Shown here one piece after another: positions 11,681 to 24,439 of a DNA stretch of 64,000 bases (the stretch's first letter is position 1; every line of letters begins with the position of its first letter). The notes beneath the pieces were generated by a model, which saw only the letters and a list, made by a program, of their open reading frames with translations, did no database searches and was not told the DNA's origin. A program made the translations under genes and the position numbers. Source of the stretch: Cytospora piceicola (taxonomy: Eukaryota; Ascomycota; Sordariomycetes; Diaporthales; Cytosporaceae); NCBI GenBank assembly GCA_023375675.1, contig JALQBC010000007.1:1410257-1474256 (forward strand), written 5' to 3'.

Positions 11681-12839
11681 CTACGGCCAGGCAGGAGCAT
11701 CCTTCTCAACTCTCGGAATGGCCCCGGTTGCCTCGTACTCAGCGATCGCAGAATCAAGCTTGATCACCCTGGCCTTAGCCCTCGCCTCACTTCCATACAC
11801 AGCAGGATCACCCATTTTCTTCACATCCTCCAAATTATTGGCTCTCCTGTCGGCCGCAATATGGCGGATATAGTCGCCCTGGTCTGGCCGCCCTGTCAAG
11901 TACCTGATTCTCGCGTCGGTATGCACGCTATTCTCATCGTAAAAGTCCATCAATGGCTGCATGTCGCGGCACTGTCGTCTAGAAGTATGATCTGGTACCG
12001 GCTGGGCGAAGTCTTCCATCCAGACGTAGTTGTACACATCATAAGTGACATGGCACGTCAGGTAATCCAGAATAGACCAAACACAATGCTCGAAGTGGTT
12101 CATCTCAGCCGGCGAACTCGTATTGATTCCATTATGCTCAGCAAAGACGACCCTACGCAGGGCATCTAAACAATGCAACTGGTGCGTGTGGTCGAAGCGC
12201 GTGAGGTATCTCTTGTCGCCGTAGCCCCAGTTGTCGGGGATGTGAACATACTTGTCAGGGTCCTTGCCGAGATGGCGCATGTCCTCTGCAGTGATGAGGA
12301 ACATGTCACTAATCATGAAGTTGTCGTCCCAGTACTTATCCGACTCTGGAGAGGTAGCTTGGTGCCAGAGGGGAGGAAATTCTTCCTCACCACGGGTGGT
12401 GGGGGTTTTGGTATCTCTTTGGAATGATTTTCGGGCGTCGTTGTTGGTGAGGAGGAGTTTCTGAAGATCTGAGGGGACTAGGGATGTTGGAAGATCAGAA
12501 TCGAGTCACGCGTAAGGACTTGATGATGAACCAAATTTGCCAAAGGCACTTACGGATATCGTAGTGGTCAAAGTTCCAGAGACGGGGCTGTGTTGCTCCT
12601 CGTAGGAAGTAGCCTCCGGCGAAGCAGCATACCATCGCGCAGATGATGATTGCCGTCGTACAAATGTGCCGTATCCAAGGCTCGCGTCGTGATGGTGGCG
12701 AATCTCTTTGAGGGTATAGCAGTGTCTCATCTTCTCCATTTTCTTCAGAGGGAGCTGTTTCAGCCTCCTTGTGAATGTACTCCGCTGATGGAACGAGGTT
12801 TCTGTCGCGATTGTCGACAAACCGTTTCAAATAATCCAT
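11681..12839 (-). CDS. UstYa-like (DUF3328) membrane protein
   Basis: Minus-strand exons 12839..12554 and 12477..11681 give 360 aa; the 76-bp intron (GTAAGT...CCTAG) joins as L|PSDLQKLL in frame. The N-terminal ~70 residues are cytoplasm-like, followed by one hydrophobic segment (TTAIIICAMVCCFAGGYF) that would anchor the protein, and then a luminal-type domain. Two HxxHC motifs, the family hallmark, are present: HQLHC and HFEHC, the second followed by LDYLTCHVTYD. Family knowledge: UstYa-type proteins catalyse oxidations or cyclisations in fungal peptide (dikaritin) and other secondary-metabolite pathways. No precursor peptide gene with a signal peptide and Kex2-spaced repeats is visible nearby, so its substrate is unknown. 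It lies about 3 kb from the metabolic gene run and could be an outlying member or independent. Confidence 0.9.
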
Positions 12840-15576
12840 GGTGGGAGGCCCAATGTGCTCTCATGCACGATAGGATTCGAATATGTAAGATCGAGAACTC
12901 AAACAAGGCCAATTGCCCCGAGTTAAGAGAAGTCTGATTTGGCTCGATAACAAGGGTCTTTGTGTGTTGTGGCTTGCTATTCAAACCCAAATCTAGCCTT
13001 GGTGCGGCTAGGTTCAGGCCCAATGAAAAAGCCTAACGTTCACACCTCCATTGAACATCATTTCTCGAAGCCACTTCAAGTTTCAGCACGGGATATCTGC
13101 AATTATCACGTAGGGGCAGGAAAAACCACCCAAGAGTCCTAAGGTCATGACATCTGGAGGGCATCAATCCTGGTGATTGATTATCCTCCCCCGAGCCGAA
13201 TGTCTACCTATCAGTTGAGCATTTATGCACCCTTCCCTCATTTCGGTCATCTTTCTTCCCGTATCTTTCTTCGCACCGTGCTTTCAAAAGAAAAAAAAAA
13301 AAAAAAAAAAAAAACCATCGTATTATGTAGAAAAAAGAAAAATCTTAGAGAGCTCTATTATCATCCCGTTGTGAGTCGTGTTATAGGCAGGCATGTACGA
13401 AGGTCAGGAGAGTCAAATGACAAGGGAAATGAGAGTGAAGACGGATGAAACGATACCCAAAGTGCCCAGGTGATTGATTGTTTTAGTGGTGAGCTTGAGG
13501 GAGTAAGGCCCCCGTATATTCTTGGAAGGAGGTGGCCCGATCAAAAGTATTTACTGGAATAATCGACATAACTTACAGAGCATCGGTATATACAGGGATA
13601 GGAGACACAGAAGGCTGGTGGTTGGCGTGTTGGAACTCTACCTATGCAGCCATGCCTACAATATGTTCAAATTGTAGTTTTATGTGGGTAATCAAGTATA
13701 ATTAATCGCGGTAATAAAAGGGAAGGAACATACCGTCTGCCTTACTATTGATATACCAATCTGCTCGGTGAGCTACCAGCTAATCCGGCTATATAATTAT
13801 ATCGCTCTATAGACTAAATATACCTAATATTTAACTATTGGATACGGTCTAAAACTCTTAGCCCCCCATATTGTACCTCAGGAACACTCGAAGGAGCACG
13901 TTTCTGTCTAGTAACCCAGTCATCACACGCAAGTTGCCAATGCGGCTGAGCCACTAATAAGTCCCAAAGGAATATAGTGATTCCAGCATTCCCAAACTTC
14001 CCTTTATTTCTCCAGTCATTGTTTCTATTCTGCCTAGCTGATAAACAGTTTGGACACGTCAATTGGTCACCAAGCACCAACGACGCCCTCAGAATTCCGA
14101 CATTTACTTGGACAACAACCCAGGACACACTCAGTAGATAGTATTGAAGGGCTCTTCAGGGCTTCTCAAAGAGGCTCAGCATTAAAATTGTACAGAGACA
14201 GAGACAAGGCAACTGTGCGTGCAGTGGAAAATAAACATTGACTCCTAACTAGTAGTTTATAAGCGATGGTATTAAGAACCAAGCGCTTTTACAGTGTTAT
14301 TACGGGTCTACCGAACCATATATATTTATACAACTCGTGTCCATTGTTACATCTCATCCTATGGAGACTTGACCTCCTCATCCGGTTATAGCTTCCCGAC
14401 TATTAATATCTTTCCTTCCCATTCGCTCCAATAAGTATCGGACCGGCCGTAAAGCGAATACTTTAGTGATACTTGGAGTCATGTGGTTTAACAAATCATG
14501 AACGACATCTGGATGCAACGTTCACTTACCTCACTTCAGCTCTTTACCATAATCAAATCAGTTGCTTTGTTCCCAGCGAGATCGCCGTTATAGCAATGTT
14601 ATAGTAGTTTTTTTAGTCTTACAGCAGGCGAAGCTATTACCACCCTCCTCTGAGAGGATGAGGGATTTAGATCTACCGAAGGTTAGTCTAGCTGCTGCAG
14701 TTCACCGGAACCATCTAACATGAGTACCGCCTGACCACAGATTGACAAAGATGATGTAGTACTTCAAAGCACCTTCAAGAAAACTTGCTGCACTGGTAAA
14801 TCTGTCACATATCACCACATATTTGTTTTTGCCTCTGGTGCTGACTTCCATAATATTCTGGGCATTGACAGGAAGCTGCAGCCATACCCACTTCCAGACT
14901 CTGGGGTCGTTGATGTACCAGTTGTGGTGTATCTGGGGAGCACAGTGTTTAAATTCGAGTCTTGGACTGGAAAGGGACTTGAACAAGCCCAGGATACCAA
15001 GTCTGAGAGAGTCGTACCCCATCTCGAGTTGACGGCCTACTGTCCCGAGGTACTTGGGGTGGATGCTGAGCTACCATGAAGATGACTGGCAGTCAGTTTA
15101 GGTTAAGTTTAGGTTAAGGAACTTTGCCGTAAGACCATCACGCCTTTCACATTCAAGATGATAGACGCGCAGCACTCACACGTCGTAACGCTGGGTGCTG
15201 CATCCAGGCAGAGCCGGATGATTGTCCTGCTTGCATATGATATGATGTGACTCCTCATTACTTGGATCCCTTCAGAACTCTGTGGAGAGAGTTCTAGCCC
15301 ACAAACAAGCCAGAACCAAGGAAAGGTTGCCTGAAATTCTCTATCATCAATTCGACACCCGCCGTGTGGTCGTTCCCCGGCCTTGATACCAGTATTTGTT
15401 CAAAGGAACTTCCTTTTAAGATAGAACGACTCTTCAAATCCAACTTGAGCCTCATCTCCTCATGATTTGAGTTGTAGTCCCCACAAAAAATTGGAAAGCC
15501 GCTTGTCAACAAATGTCGTGTACAAGATGATTGAGCGTATTGCTACCCTCAGAAATTCGCATGGTTCCATGAACGT
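12840..15576. other. Intergenic region, 2.7 kb
   Basis: No gene I can support. A 28-base A run with interruptions sits at about 13288-13314. Minus-strand frames 13835-14128 (97 aa) and 14702-15022 (106 aa) are open but unrecognised and show no splice partners; they may be old gene fragments. The stretch 13670-13850 is AT-rich with TATA-like runs. Confidence 0.5.
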
Positions 15577-17077
15577 CTATGAGCTCAGGCGCGAGCCCAG
15601 CACATTCTTGGAACCCGCCTTCAGACAGGAAACATCATCGAAAGTGACGGAATCAAGTTCGTAATAGCTCATAGCCGGCTGATGAAGGGATGTTGAGAAA
15701 GAGCTATCGTGTTCTATCGGTTGACCAGGCAAGATATCCGGATCAGAGCTCTTGTGGTTAAAGGACAAGTTTTGAGCGGTTGATCGACCACCGGTAATCC
15801 GGGAGCTAAGGGACTTGAAGGCGGCCGATTCGACGACGAATGCGTTGAAAAAGTGCACAAAGGATGGCATACAGGCAACAATCAAAGCTATAAAGTTCTC
15901 GGTTATGCTATATCGAGGAGGAGTACATTAGTCCGTCCGTCTTGACAGGTTGAGAGCTGCGCCCCCCCACCCTCCCAATCGGGTTTCGGCCCCACAAACT
16001 CGGGACAACTTACATGCAAACGTATGCTCGGGCTTCCGACCATGTACCATCTTCAGTATCCATGATCGCAACTCGATACACGAGAGCGAGTACACTCGCG
16101 ATGACGCCCCTATGAGTTCTTGTTAGTTTACCCACTTCGATGTAGTTTACTCACTCCGATCATCTGACAAGGGGAAGTCAGTGTACTTACAGAAGAGCAG
16201 TGCCGAAAATGCACAGGAGCTTAAGCTTGCGGCGGCTCTGAAGCTTGAGAGTGGATAGCCTAGGAATAGGCAGGATAAATATGTACAGGTCCAGCAGGAC
16301 AGCCAATGAGCCCTGCTCAGCGCCCGTTGGGGTTATCCGGGCCGGGCGCTGGTTGATAAGCAGATCGGCCCAGGTTTCGCCAACATGAGGTGCCTCAAAG
16401 TAGGGCACGATGACTAGGCTGACTCCGTAGATGACAAAGTCTGCAATAAGGCCAGCCCAGATGGCTATTCGCATCTTCTTGTCTACAGTGAAGATTTGGC
16501 GATACATCAGCAGAATCGAGGCTTTGGAGAACGCTATAGCCAAGGGTAACAAGATGCCTTGGGCGAAGAGCCACTGTGTAGGTTGTCACTACCTGCCATC
16601 TCAGGTATCGAGCACTTGAGGACTCAAGGGCTGGGCTTACCTTCATATAATCTCCAGTAAACCAACAAGCCGGTATATCCCACTGGTGACGATAGTATTT
16701 ATGCACTGGATGATAGGATTTCGTCAGTGGAAGGACTGATGGAAACGGTATGGTTGACTGGGACTTACTGCCCAAGATGGCAATGTAGTAGCCTATGCTG
16801 CACAGAAGAGAAAACATCACAAAGTCTGTGAGATTGTATTAGCTAGCCGTTGCCCTTGGTGGATATGTTTTGTGAAAGTCTCACAATCAGCCAGCACCAT
16901 CTTCCGGTAGTTTACAGAGAGCCTGGCAGTAACAAACAGAATTGCAACTACTGTTAAAGAAGTAGAAACTCCAATTATTACCGGGGCGAGTGTGACAGGG
17001 TCCACGAGGTTGGATTGGACTCCGGCGGGAGCTGCCAACGCCGGAATCTCACAGAGATCAATCCCTGCGAACGACAT
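15577..17077 (-). CDS. Rhodopsin-domain (PTH11-like) seven-helix membrane protein
   Basis: Six minus-strand exons: 17077..16885, 16825..16769, 16705..16641, 16573..16191, 16109..16014 and 15907..15577; all five introns (53-106 bp) have GT..AG ends and keep frame, giving 374 aa. The protein shows seven hydrophobic segments: TLAPVIIGVSTSLTVVAILF, the LLCSIGYYIAILG helix, GILLPLAIAFSKASILLMY, IAIWAGLIADFVIYGVSLV, a helix around LAVLLDLYIFILP, GVIASVLALVYRV and NFIALIVACMPSFVHFF. The KYYRHQWDIP loop and the LLMYRQIF segment are typical of the fungal rhodopsin domain found in integral membrane proteins related to PTH11. The C-terminal ~95 residues are hydrophilic. Many relatives lie beside secondary-metabolite clusters; ligand and signalling role are unknown. 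ATG 17077 begins just before the first extracellular Cys and helix. Confidence 0.9.
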
Positions 17078-18033
17078 GACGACTATCGATGTTGATAGCA
17101 GGAGCTGAGAAAACCTTGGAAGGGAGTGATGTTTGTGCGACAGTCGCTTCCGGGAAAACGAAAAGAACTTTATTGTGAGGATAATTTCATAGAAGAACAA
17201 CCCGAATCCGAGTGCTGGCCTTACATATTTATCGGCGGGTTTAGCGGCCTTTTCCCGCACCGAGATCTCAATAATTGTTGGACAACATCTTGTCACAGAC
17301 AGACCCGAGACCGTAGCCGCTCGAGTATCGTTGGCTCTGTTGGCATCCCATTGACTCCATAGTTCAGCGCAGAGATATTTTCATCACCGCATTCACGCTA
17401 GGTGGGACGATGCAACACAATTTGTTGGTGATAGTCCACATTGTGCTGGACACGATGGGCACCATGGATGTAGTCCTGGTCGAAGCTCACTACTAGCGCT
17501 TTTCTACGTCTCAAACCCCGTTTTTAGGCGAACATGATATGCCTCATATGTACACATATGTAGTAATATCATCAGATCCGCTGTGGTTATCTTATACCAA
17601 ACATCGCACGTTGGTGGAACCCCCCCCCCTCCCATTGATGGGTGTGACTGTGATTACTTACCTAAGTATGTATACAGTGCAAGATCCACAACGAGGCACC
17701 CACATAGTGCCCAGGCCCCCTGGGCTGCACTGTCTGCCGATACTTAGTATACCTCAAGCACCCAGAAGATGCCAACAACCAACAAGTCCCATATAATATG
17801 CAATGTAACACAATAAAATGGCACAGGAAATAAATGTCCACTCTTAGTTGAACTTTTGATGTCCAAAAGCACAGGCTTTAATTTTTCTCCACCAGTTGTG
17901 CCTCCCAGTCGAGTACTAAGACAAGGGACGCTCTGCTTCCTTCAACATTGTCTCCGTCCCATCGCTACTCTTACACATAGCTCGATTCCAAGACTTTGTC
18001 CAACTCTTTCTTGAAACCACCAGCAGTATCACA
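17078..18033. other. Shared upstream region of rhodopsin-domain and GMC genes
   Basis: The flanking genes run outward from this 950-bp gap, so it should contain both promoters. A run of nine C lies near 17622-17630. The final ~150 bases are pyrimidine-rich leader of the GMC gene. No further gene seen. Confidence 0.6.
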
Positions 18034-20138
18034 ATGTGGCCCTTCGTTTCTTATCCCGAAGCCTCGGCAGCGAACGTTGACGGCAAATCGTTCGACTATA
18101 TTGTCGTCGGAGGTAAGTAGCCGTCGTAGGCATCAGGTTAGCTGAGTTGTTCTGACCTTGCATAGGTGGAACTGCGGGCTGCGTCATTGCATCGCGGCTG
18201 TCAGAGGATCCAACCGTCTCGGTTCTCGTGATCGAGAAGGGCCGAGTCAAAGACAACTTTGTGTCGCGGGTGCCACTCATCAGCCAGAACTTCTGGATGG
18301 GAGACCCTTTGCAGGTCCAGAGTACGCGGTATAGCGAGGCGATGCCCAATGTCAACGGAAGAAGAAACCGTATTTGGACCGCCGAAGGCCTTGGCGGCGC
18401 ATCGCGAATTAATGCCATGCTGGTGACCCGAGGAGTTCCTGGGGGCTATCAGGAGTGGGCTGAGGATTTTGGCCTTGACGAATGGGGATGGGACCAGGTC
18501 GAGCCCTTCTTTCGTAAGAGTGAAAAGGCTACGGCCCATCCAAAATCGACCTCTAGGGGCCATGATGGTATGTCACATACTTCTGCAGATAATGTGAGGG
18601 TAGAATCTTATCCTGACCAGCGTCCTAGGCCCCATCGAGCTCCGACAATCGTTCTGGCCATTCAAATGGCGTCCCTAGTAAGTAATTCGATGAAGCAGAC
18701 ATAAATGGTTGTCTTATTCTGACATTCTCTATTCAGCGTCGAGGAGGCTGCGAGAAAGGTTGGCTTGTCTGTGGAGAAAGACTGCAACGACCCAGCCGCG
18801 CCAGCCATGGGGCTCTTTGATCTTGACATGGCCATCGACAAGAATGGCCACAGAGTCTCTACGTACAAGGCCTTTCTCGACAAAAAGACGGCCATCCAGA
18901 GACAAAAGCATCTGACAGTCTGTACTGGTGTCGTTGTATCACGCCTGGACATCGACGAACAAGCCGGCCTTGCCCGCGGAGTGTACATCCGTCGTGTCAG
19001 CAGAGATGTAAGCGACGAGGACTTGTATGTTCAAGCAAAACGCGAGGTGATTGTTTGCTCTGGTGCAGTCTGCAGTCCCCAGATCATGTTGCTCAGCGGT
19101 ATTGGACCCAAGGACCAACTGGAAGCCCATGGCATCACTGTCAAGAAGGAGCTACCTGTAGGTGCCTCTCTTCAAGACCACTACAGTTCTGCGGTCATGC
19201 TAGAACTTCCCAAGTCCGAGACGTTGAGCTTGCTCGAGTCTGTTTCGGGTCTTTGGCACATGATACTGTATATTTTCCTCGGTCGCGGCCTGATGGGAGC
19301 CAGTTCGACCCCGAAAACAATTTTTGTCCGCACTACTGCTATTGACCAGGATACCATGACGGTCAGCAAGGAGCCGAAAAATCTGGACGCATTCAAACCA
19401 CGCAATATCCCAGATGTCGAGATTATGATACAACCAGTCAACAGTCTTGAGAGGGCAGTCCCCGGACACTCTCTGATCACTTTCTATACAACACTGGTAC
19501 AGCCCAAGTCTGTAGGTAGCATCGAGCTATCGGACAAGGACCCGCTAAGCAACCCACGCATTCATCACCCAATGCTCCGCAACGAAGAGGACCTGGTGCC
19601 GTTCCGCCGTGGACTTCGCTTGTCGATGAGGCTTGCGGACGAGTTCCAAAGTTCAGGTTATCCGTACACTGCCCCTGTTGCCTTTGCGCCGGGCGTGAAT
19701 CCAAACTTGCTCAACGATTGGGAACGGACTGCTCCGAGCAGTACCTCACCGGATGCGCCAGTCCCTTCCGCGGGACTGACGTTTCGATCAGGCGTCGAAG
19801 ACAAGCCCCTGGCCAAGAGCCAGAGTCTTAAGACGGAGGCAGGGGAGCCTGCAGTGAACAAGACGTGGAAAACTGTCACGGACGAGGAGATTGATGATTA
19901 TATCAGACGGGTCGGGATGGGCAGCCTTCATGTGTCGTGCACATGTCCCATGTCTAACGACGACAAGTCGGGGGTCGTAGACCAAAAGCTGCGTGTCCAT
20001 GGTATCAGGAATCTCCGAATTGCGGATGCGAGCGTATTTCCCAAGATTCCCAGCGGTCACACCATGGCCCCAACTATCATGGTCGCCGAGCGGTGCGCAG
20101 ATTTCGTCAAGAACGAGTGGAAAGGCAGGATGGCGTAG
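18034..20138 (+). CDS. GMC-family FAD-dependent oxidoreductase
   Basis: Four exons, 18034..18112, 18166..18567, 18629..18677 and 18737..20138, with introns of 53, 61 and 59 bp, encode 643 aa. Intron 1 interrupts the nucleotide-binding loop, restored as VVGGGTAGCVIASRL. Visible GMC hallmarks: the N-terminal Rossmann Gly motif followed by VLVIEKG, signature 1 around AEGLGGASRINAML, signature 2 in GAVCSPQIMLLSGIGP, and a C-terminal block with the catalytic His in SLHVSCTCPM and a second conserved His in SGHTMAPTIMVAE. Length suits the family. No signal peptide is evident, so it is probably intracellular. GMC enzymes oxidise alcohols or sugars, or catalyse ring closures, using FAD. It is the first enzyme of the metabolic run and is read toward the P450 gene at 22241. 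Confidence 0.93.
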
Positions 20139-22240
20139 GCCTTCCCAGTGGCCCCGATATTCGTGGCTTTGTGATAATGTTGGGCATGTTGGTATCGTCA
20201 CGAGCCCCAAAACACAACCATCGGGAAATGCTGTTGGGCGTATGTACAGTACATGACTGTGTACCACCAACAGATCCTCATGAGAAACTTAGTGAAGTCC
20301 AAATATAACAAGGTGACATCTATGGCGCTACTAGATTTTGAGCTTGACGCCTGGCGCTGTCAAGGGCTCACATGTGCATCGATGAATTTTGCCAGGGTTT
20401 TTACTGTTTTGCCCCAGGTGCCACGCTTTGGCTTGATAAAAACTTTACGGGTCGCATGTAAATCAACCCGATCAATCTCCCTCGATCTGAGTTACCGCTG
20501 CCGGGAAGCCTCTTGCAGAGTTACATTCGCCTCGCGTGTACATGCACAGACCTCCAGTCTGACCAACTGGGGACTACCTACCCTGGTAGGTAGTGCAAAT
20601 CAAGTGAAGGCGCGTGTGGGGGCCCCATTCAGTACCGAACTAACCGTCAATATGGCACCCTCGCCTTTTCAAACACATATTCGACATAACAACATCTAAT
20701 ATAAGTCCTTGTATCCATTCAAAACGCTTTCACATCCAAGGAATTATGCTTCAAACAGTGATGTCACATATGGCTGTGGTTGTTGAATTTAGCCAAAGGT
20801 TCCGGGCTTTGTGACGGCAGAGAATTGTCGGGTTGGACTGGTTAACTAGTCGATTTCTAAATTGGCCAGCCTGCCGATCAGCACTACTGCTTCAGGGAAG
20901 GTAATTGTATCCACAGAGTCTTGATCGGAAGCAGATTCGCCTACGTACACAGTATAAACTTGGCTATATAGAACTATGAGTGGATCGTATTTCTTACTAT
21001 GCATTGAAGCAAATCCTAGAGCACCGTATGACTCGTGTAAATACTTTCTGTGTGGGTGCCTTCCCAGGGTTCACTTGGCGGTTATTGGGCTGTTCGGACT
21101 GGATTGACAGATTAGGTACACGTATCACCGTTGCTTCTGCGATGGGGTCTGCAGGATCGAGTGAGGCTCTTATTGAAGAAAATACAACGCTGTACAGCAG
21201 CTGGTATTAGGCGCCTACATATGTAATGCTGACACGATCCAAGAGCCAAGGTTTTACTGTGATAGCCGCCTGTTGTCCAAGTGTGTTCCATATGACACCA
21301 CACCTTCATCAGCACTACTTGGTACTTATTTGAGGCCTAACACTGTGACATGGATCAAGCTATAAGATAGGATGTCATCAGAGATATGGTAACATGTTTC
21401 CATGTGATACCCTTGGGCAACGATAACATCGTCGGGTGCTCTGCCCGCTGGCGTCCTCTCAATCCTTCCAACAGGGTGATCGGCCGCGACCTCGGTCGAT
21501 GCAGCATCGTCACTGATTATGACATAGTATGGCAGGGTCTCGTCCCATCCTGGAGGCTAACGCTGCAGCCAATGCGACGGACGCGGCATAATGGTATGTC
21601 ATATCGAATTTGAAATTAGTTTGCTGTGCCGCGAAGCTAATATGTGTGATGAATATCTTTGGTGATACGACCCTACCATCATCAGAAGGAGTTACTTCCT
21701 GTCTCTAGTGCTGTGTACCGCAAGTCAGATGGGTTGCAACAGTGCTGGATACCGACCAATTTGGGCACTAGGTAGGAGTGCACTGTCTGTTAGTCAACTG
21801 GTGGGCTGCCCCTCTCATGATCCATCGAGGAAAGCTGTCCGTCTGGCCCGGACATCGTCAATAGCCAACATTGAAGTGGTTAGTGTGAAAAGTCGGAGTG
21901 ATTCCGCTCATACAATTTACGCTTCCAAATGGCACACAAATGCGAAGATGCGAAGTCGGATCAGAAGTGACCATGTTCTCCCCCAAGCCTGTCCGAGACG
22001 AGTAGAACAGGAAATGTCTATTTCTCGGTCACGGCTGAGCATTGGGGACCGTGGTTTGAATTGCCCTTGTCCATATTTTTCGATATCTATGGGGCCTCAC
22101 TTACATATATATATATATCCCTCTCCACCAACCTCGTTCACGGCCTCTATAGACTCACCTGGCATTCATATCTCAAACTGCTTCCCGTTAACACCGACCT
22201 CTCAATCTGCTTTGAAGGTGTATTCATAACTCTTTCCGTC
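20139..22240. other. Intergenic region, 2.1 kb
   Basis: No supported gene, although the interval between GMC and P450 genes is unusually long. Open frames (up to 173 codons at 21708-22229) overlap other frames and lack domain or splice logic. Near 22103-22122 there is a TA-rich run just before the P450 start. Confidence 0.5.
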
Positions 22241-24439
22241 ATGCTTTATCTTGCATGGGCGCTTTTGGAGAGCTCCAGCATGCTTCCAATCATTTTGATT
22301 CTCGTCGCTAATGTCATGGTCTTCTCGGCCCTACTTCTTCAAAAGAAGACTGTTAGTACACCTTCACGCGATGAAACTTGGATCTCTTTGGAACCCAGTA
22401 CTGACGAGAGCTACGAATAGAAAAGCTTGGAATCTTGGATCTTCCGTGCTTTTCGTCCCTTGAGGTTCATCGAAGGCTTTTTACATCTCGTGTCTGGTCC
22501 TGACATTATTGATAGGATGTACTACTCGGTGTGTTAGGGCAGTCTCGCTCGGAGTGCGTGGGAAGGCTGCTGACTTGCTCAACTCCAGTCGGGTGGGGAA
22601 TCGTTCAAGGTGTCCACACCGTCAAACGATATTCTCTTGATCACTTCACATAAGCTAGTCCAGGAGGCCAACAGGGCTTCCCTCAAGGAGCTTTCGCTGC
22701 ATGGAGTTGCTAAAGATGTAGGTCAATGCATGCCGTCTAATACATTCCCGGCAAGGAACTCAACCTGATGGTCCCGCAGCTCCTGCAACCGCAATACACC
22801 GTGCCATCCTTTGAATGGAAGGATCAGCGCCGAGGCATTGAGGGTAGCGGGTACGTCCGCGCCATTCGGGCTCTGTTAACCGCACATCTCCCGAAGTTGC
22901 AACCTGACCTGGAGAACATTTTGAGCAACGCCCTGGTGGAAGAACTGGGCCATACAGCTAAAGATGGTATGTCTTTACTTGATGTCATGTGTTGAGCCAC
23001 ATGTGCAGAGTACCTCTGAGATTGACTGCAACTTATAGGGTGGACACACGCTCATATTTACCCGCTCATGAAGCGGACCATCACAAAGCTCAATTGTTTT
23101 GTGTTTTTTGGCAAGGAGCTTTGTATGTTATCTACCTTTAGCTGAAATTCCTGTTGACGCTCTGGGATAACGCTTACATGAGTACAGCACAAAACCCGGA
23201 ATTCACTGCCGCAGCCCTCGACTTCCCTCAGTCGACCTTTATGGCGTCAGAACTAGTAAGAGTTCTTCCAAAATTCATGTGCAGGTGAGTCAAACCACAC
23301 CATCATAGTTCCGGATTGAAGAACTAATGGGGGATATTGAAGATTTGCTCTCAATCTGGCGACTAGAGGATGTTGGGCCGAGAAAACACTCATCAAGTAC
23401 CTCGAGCCCATCGTCAAGGAACGTCTAGAGAAGCGAGCCAGTCTGGGTAGCGCCCCATGGCCCGATGCTCCCGTGAGTCAACCTGTGAGCGAAGTCACAA
23501 GGTCCTCGGTATATGTACTAACTTGACACCCCTTGCTAGATGGATTGCATGCAGTGGCTGATAGACATGACCCCGCGGAAGGATCCCTGGACAGCGTCCA
23601 GGACAGTAGGCCAGATTTTAACCCTTTGGTTTGCTGCTGGTTTCCAGACAGCCACTGTACGTACCATTGCAAAGCCCGAGATGTGAGATTCTAACGAACT
23701 GGGGTGCACATCAGATAGCGACAACCCTCATTGAGGACTTGTGTTTGCATAGCGAATACGTTGATCCCCTGCGTGCTGAAGTTCAGGAAATACGCGGATA
23801 TAACACATCCCGGCAGGTCGAGAATATGCCACTTCTGGAGAGTTTTGTCAGGGAGTCAATCCGTTCAACTAATTCCGATGCTGGTGGGTTCTCATGCAAG
23901 TAGAGACCTAGGTCGCTGCTGACGAATTTCAATAGTCACGATGCGGCGCAAGGCCCTTGAACCATATACGTTCTCGGATGGCTCGCACATGCGCAGAGGC
24001 GACTGGGTATGTGTACCGATGATGGCTATGATGGGCGACAGGCGGCGATACCACGCTCCTGAAACGTTCGACGGTTTTCGCTTTGCACGTGCCAATGAGA
24101 TGCTCCGCCAGGGCTTCCCCTCGGCGGACGTGCCCGACAAGGCGGAGTCGAGGCTGACGGACGCCACCCTTGAATGGCCCATCTGGGGCGTTGGGCAGAT
24201 GAGCTGGTAAGACTGCCACCTTCGCATGTTCAGAACCTTGTGTCTATTGCTAACTAGCGATCAGTCCGGGTCGATGGTTTGCGTCTTTAACCCTGAAACT
24301 CGTCGCGGTTCACGTTCTTGAGAATTACGAATGCAAAATCCTTGATAAGAGTGCATCGCGGCTGTTTTCCTGGCGGACATCCATGGTGCCCCGGGACAGC
24401 ACAGTTGTGATGTTTCGAAAGAGAGAGGGCGATGTTTAG
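22241..24439 (+). CDS. Cytochrome P450, ent-kaurene-oxidase-like fungal type
   Basis: Eleven exons fit: 22241..22351, 22421..22528, 22589..22717, 22780..22966, 23039..23122, 23188..23284, 23343..23472, 23540..23656, 23715..23883, 23936..24206 and 24265..24439; all ten introns have GT..AG ends and keep frame, giving 525 aa. An N-terminal anchor (LPIILILVANVMVFSALLL) suggests ER membrane. The K-helix ExxR is ESIR, the VTMRRKALEPYTFSDG strand is typical, and the haem loop is WGVGQMSCPGRWFA with the Cys ligand. Two departures from textbook P450s: Trp replaces the usual Phe at the start of the haem loop, and the I-helix reads WFAAGFQTAT rather than AGxDTT, so the acid of the acid-alcohol pair is missing. 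As I recall, this I-helix variant is seen in fungal relatives of ent-kaurene oxidase. Substrate unknown. Confidence 0.9.

Noticed and set aside
13835..15022. Minus-strand frames of 97 and 106 aa
   Set aside because: Unrecognised, no splice partners, isolated; could be old fragments but not supportable as genes.
22418..22420. In-frame TAG near the start of the 22241 P450, suggesting a broken gene
   Set aside because: It is the TAG acceptor of a 69-bp intron (GTTAGT at 22352, CTGAC branch) that keeps phase 0.
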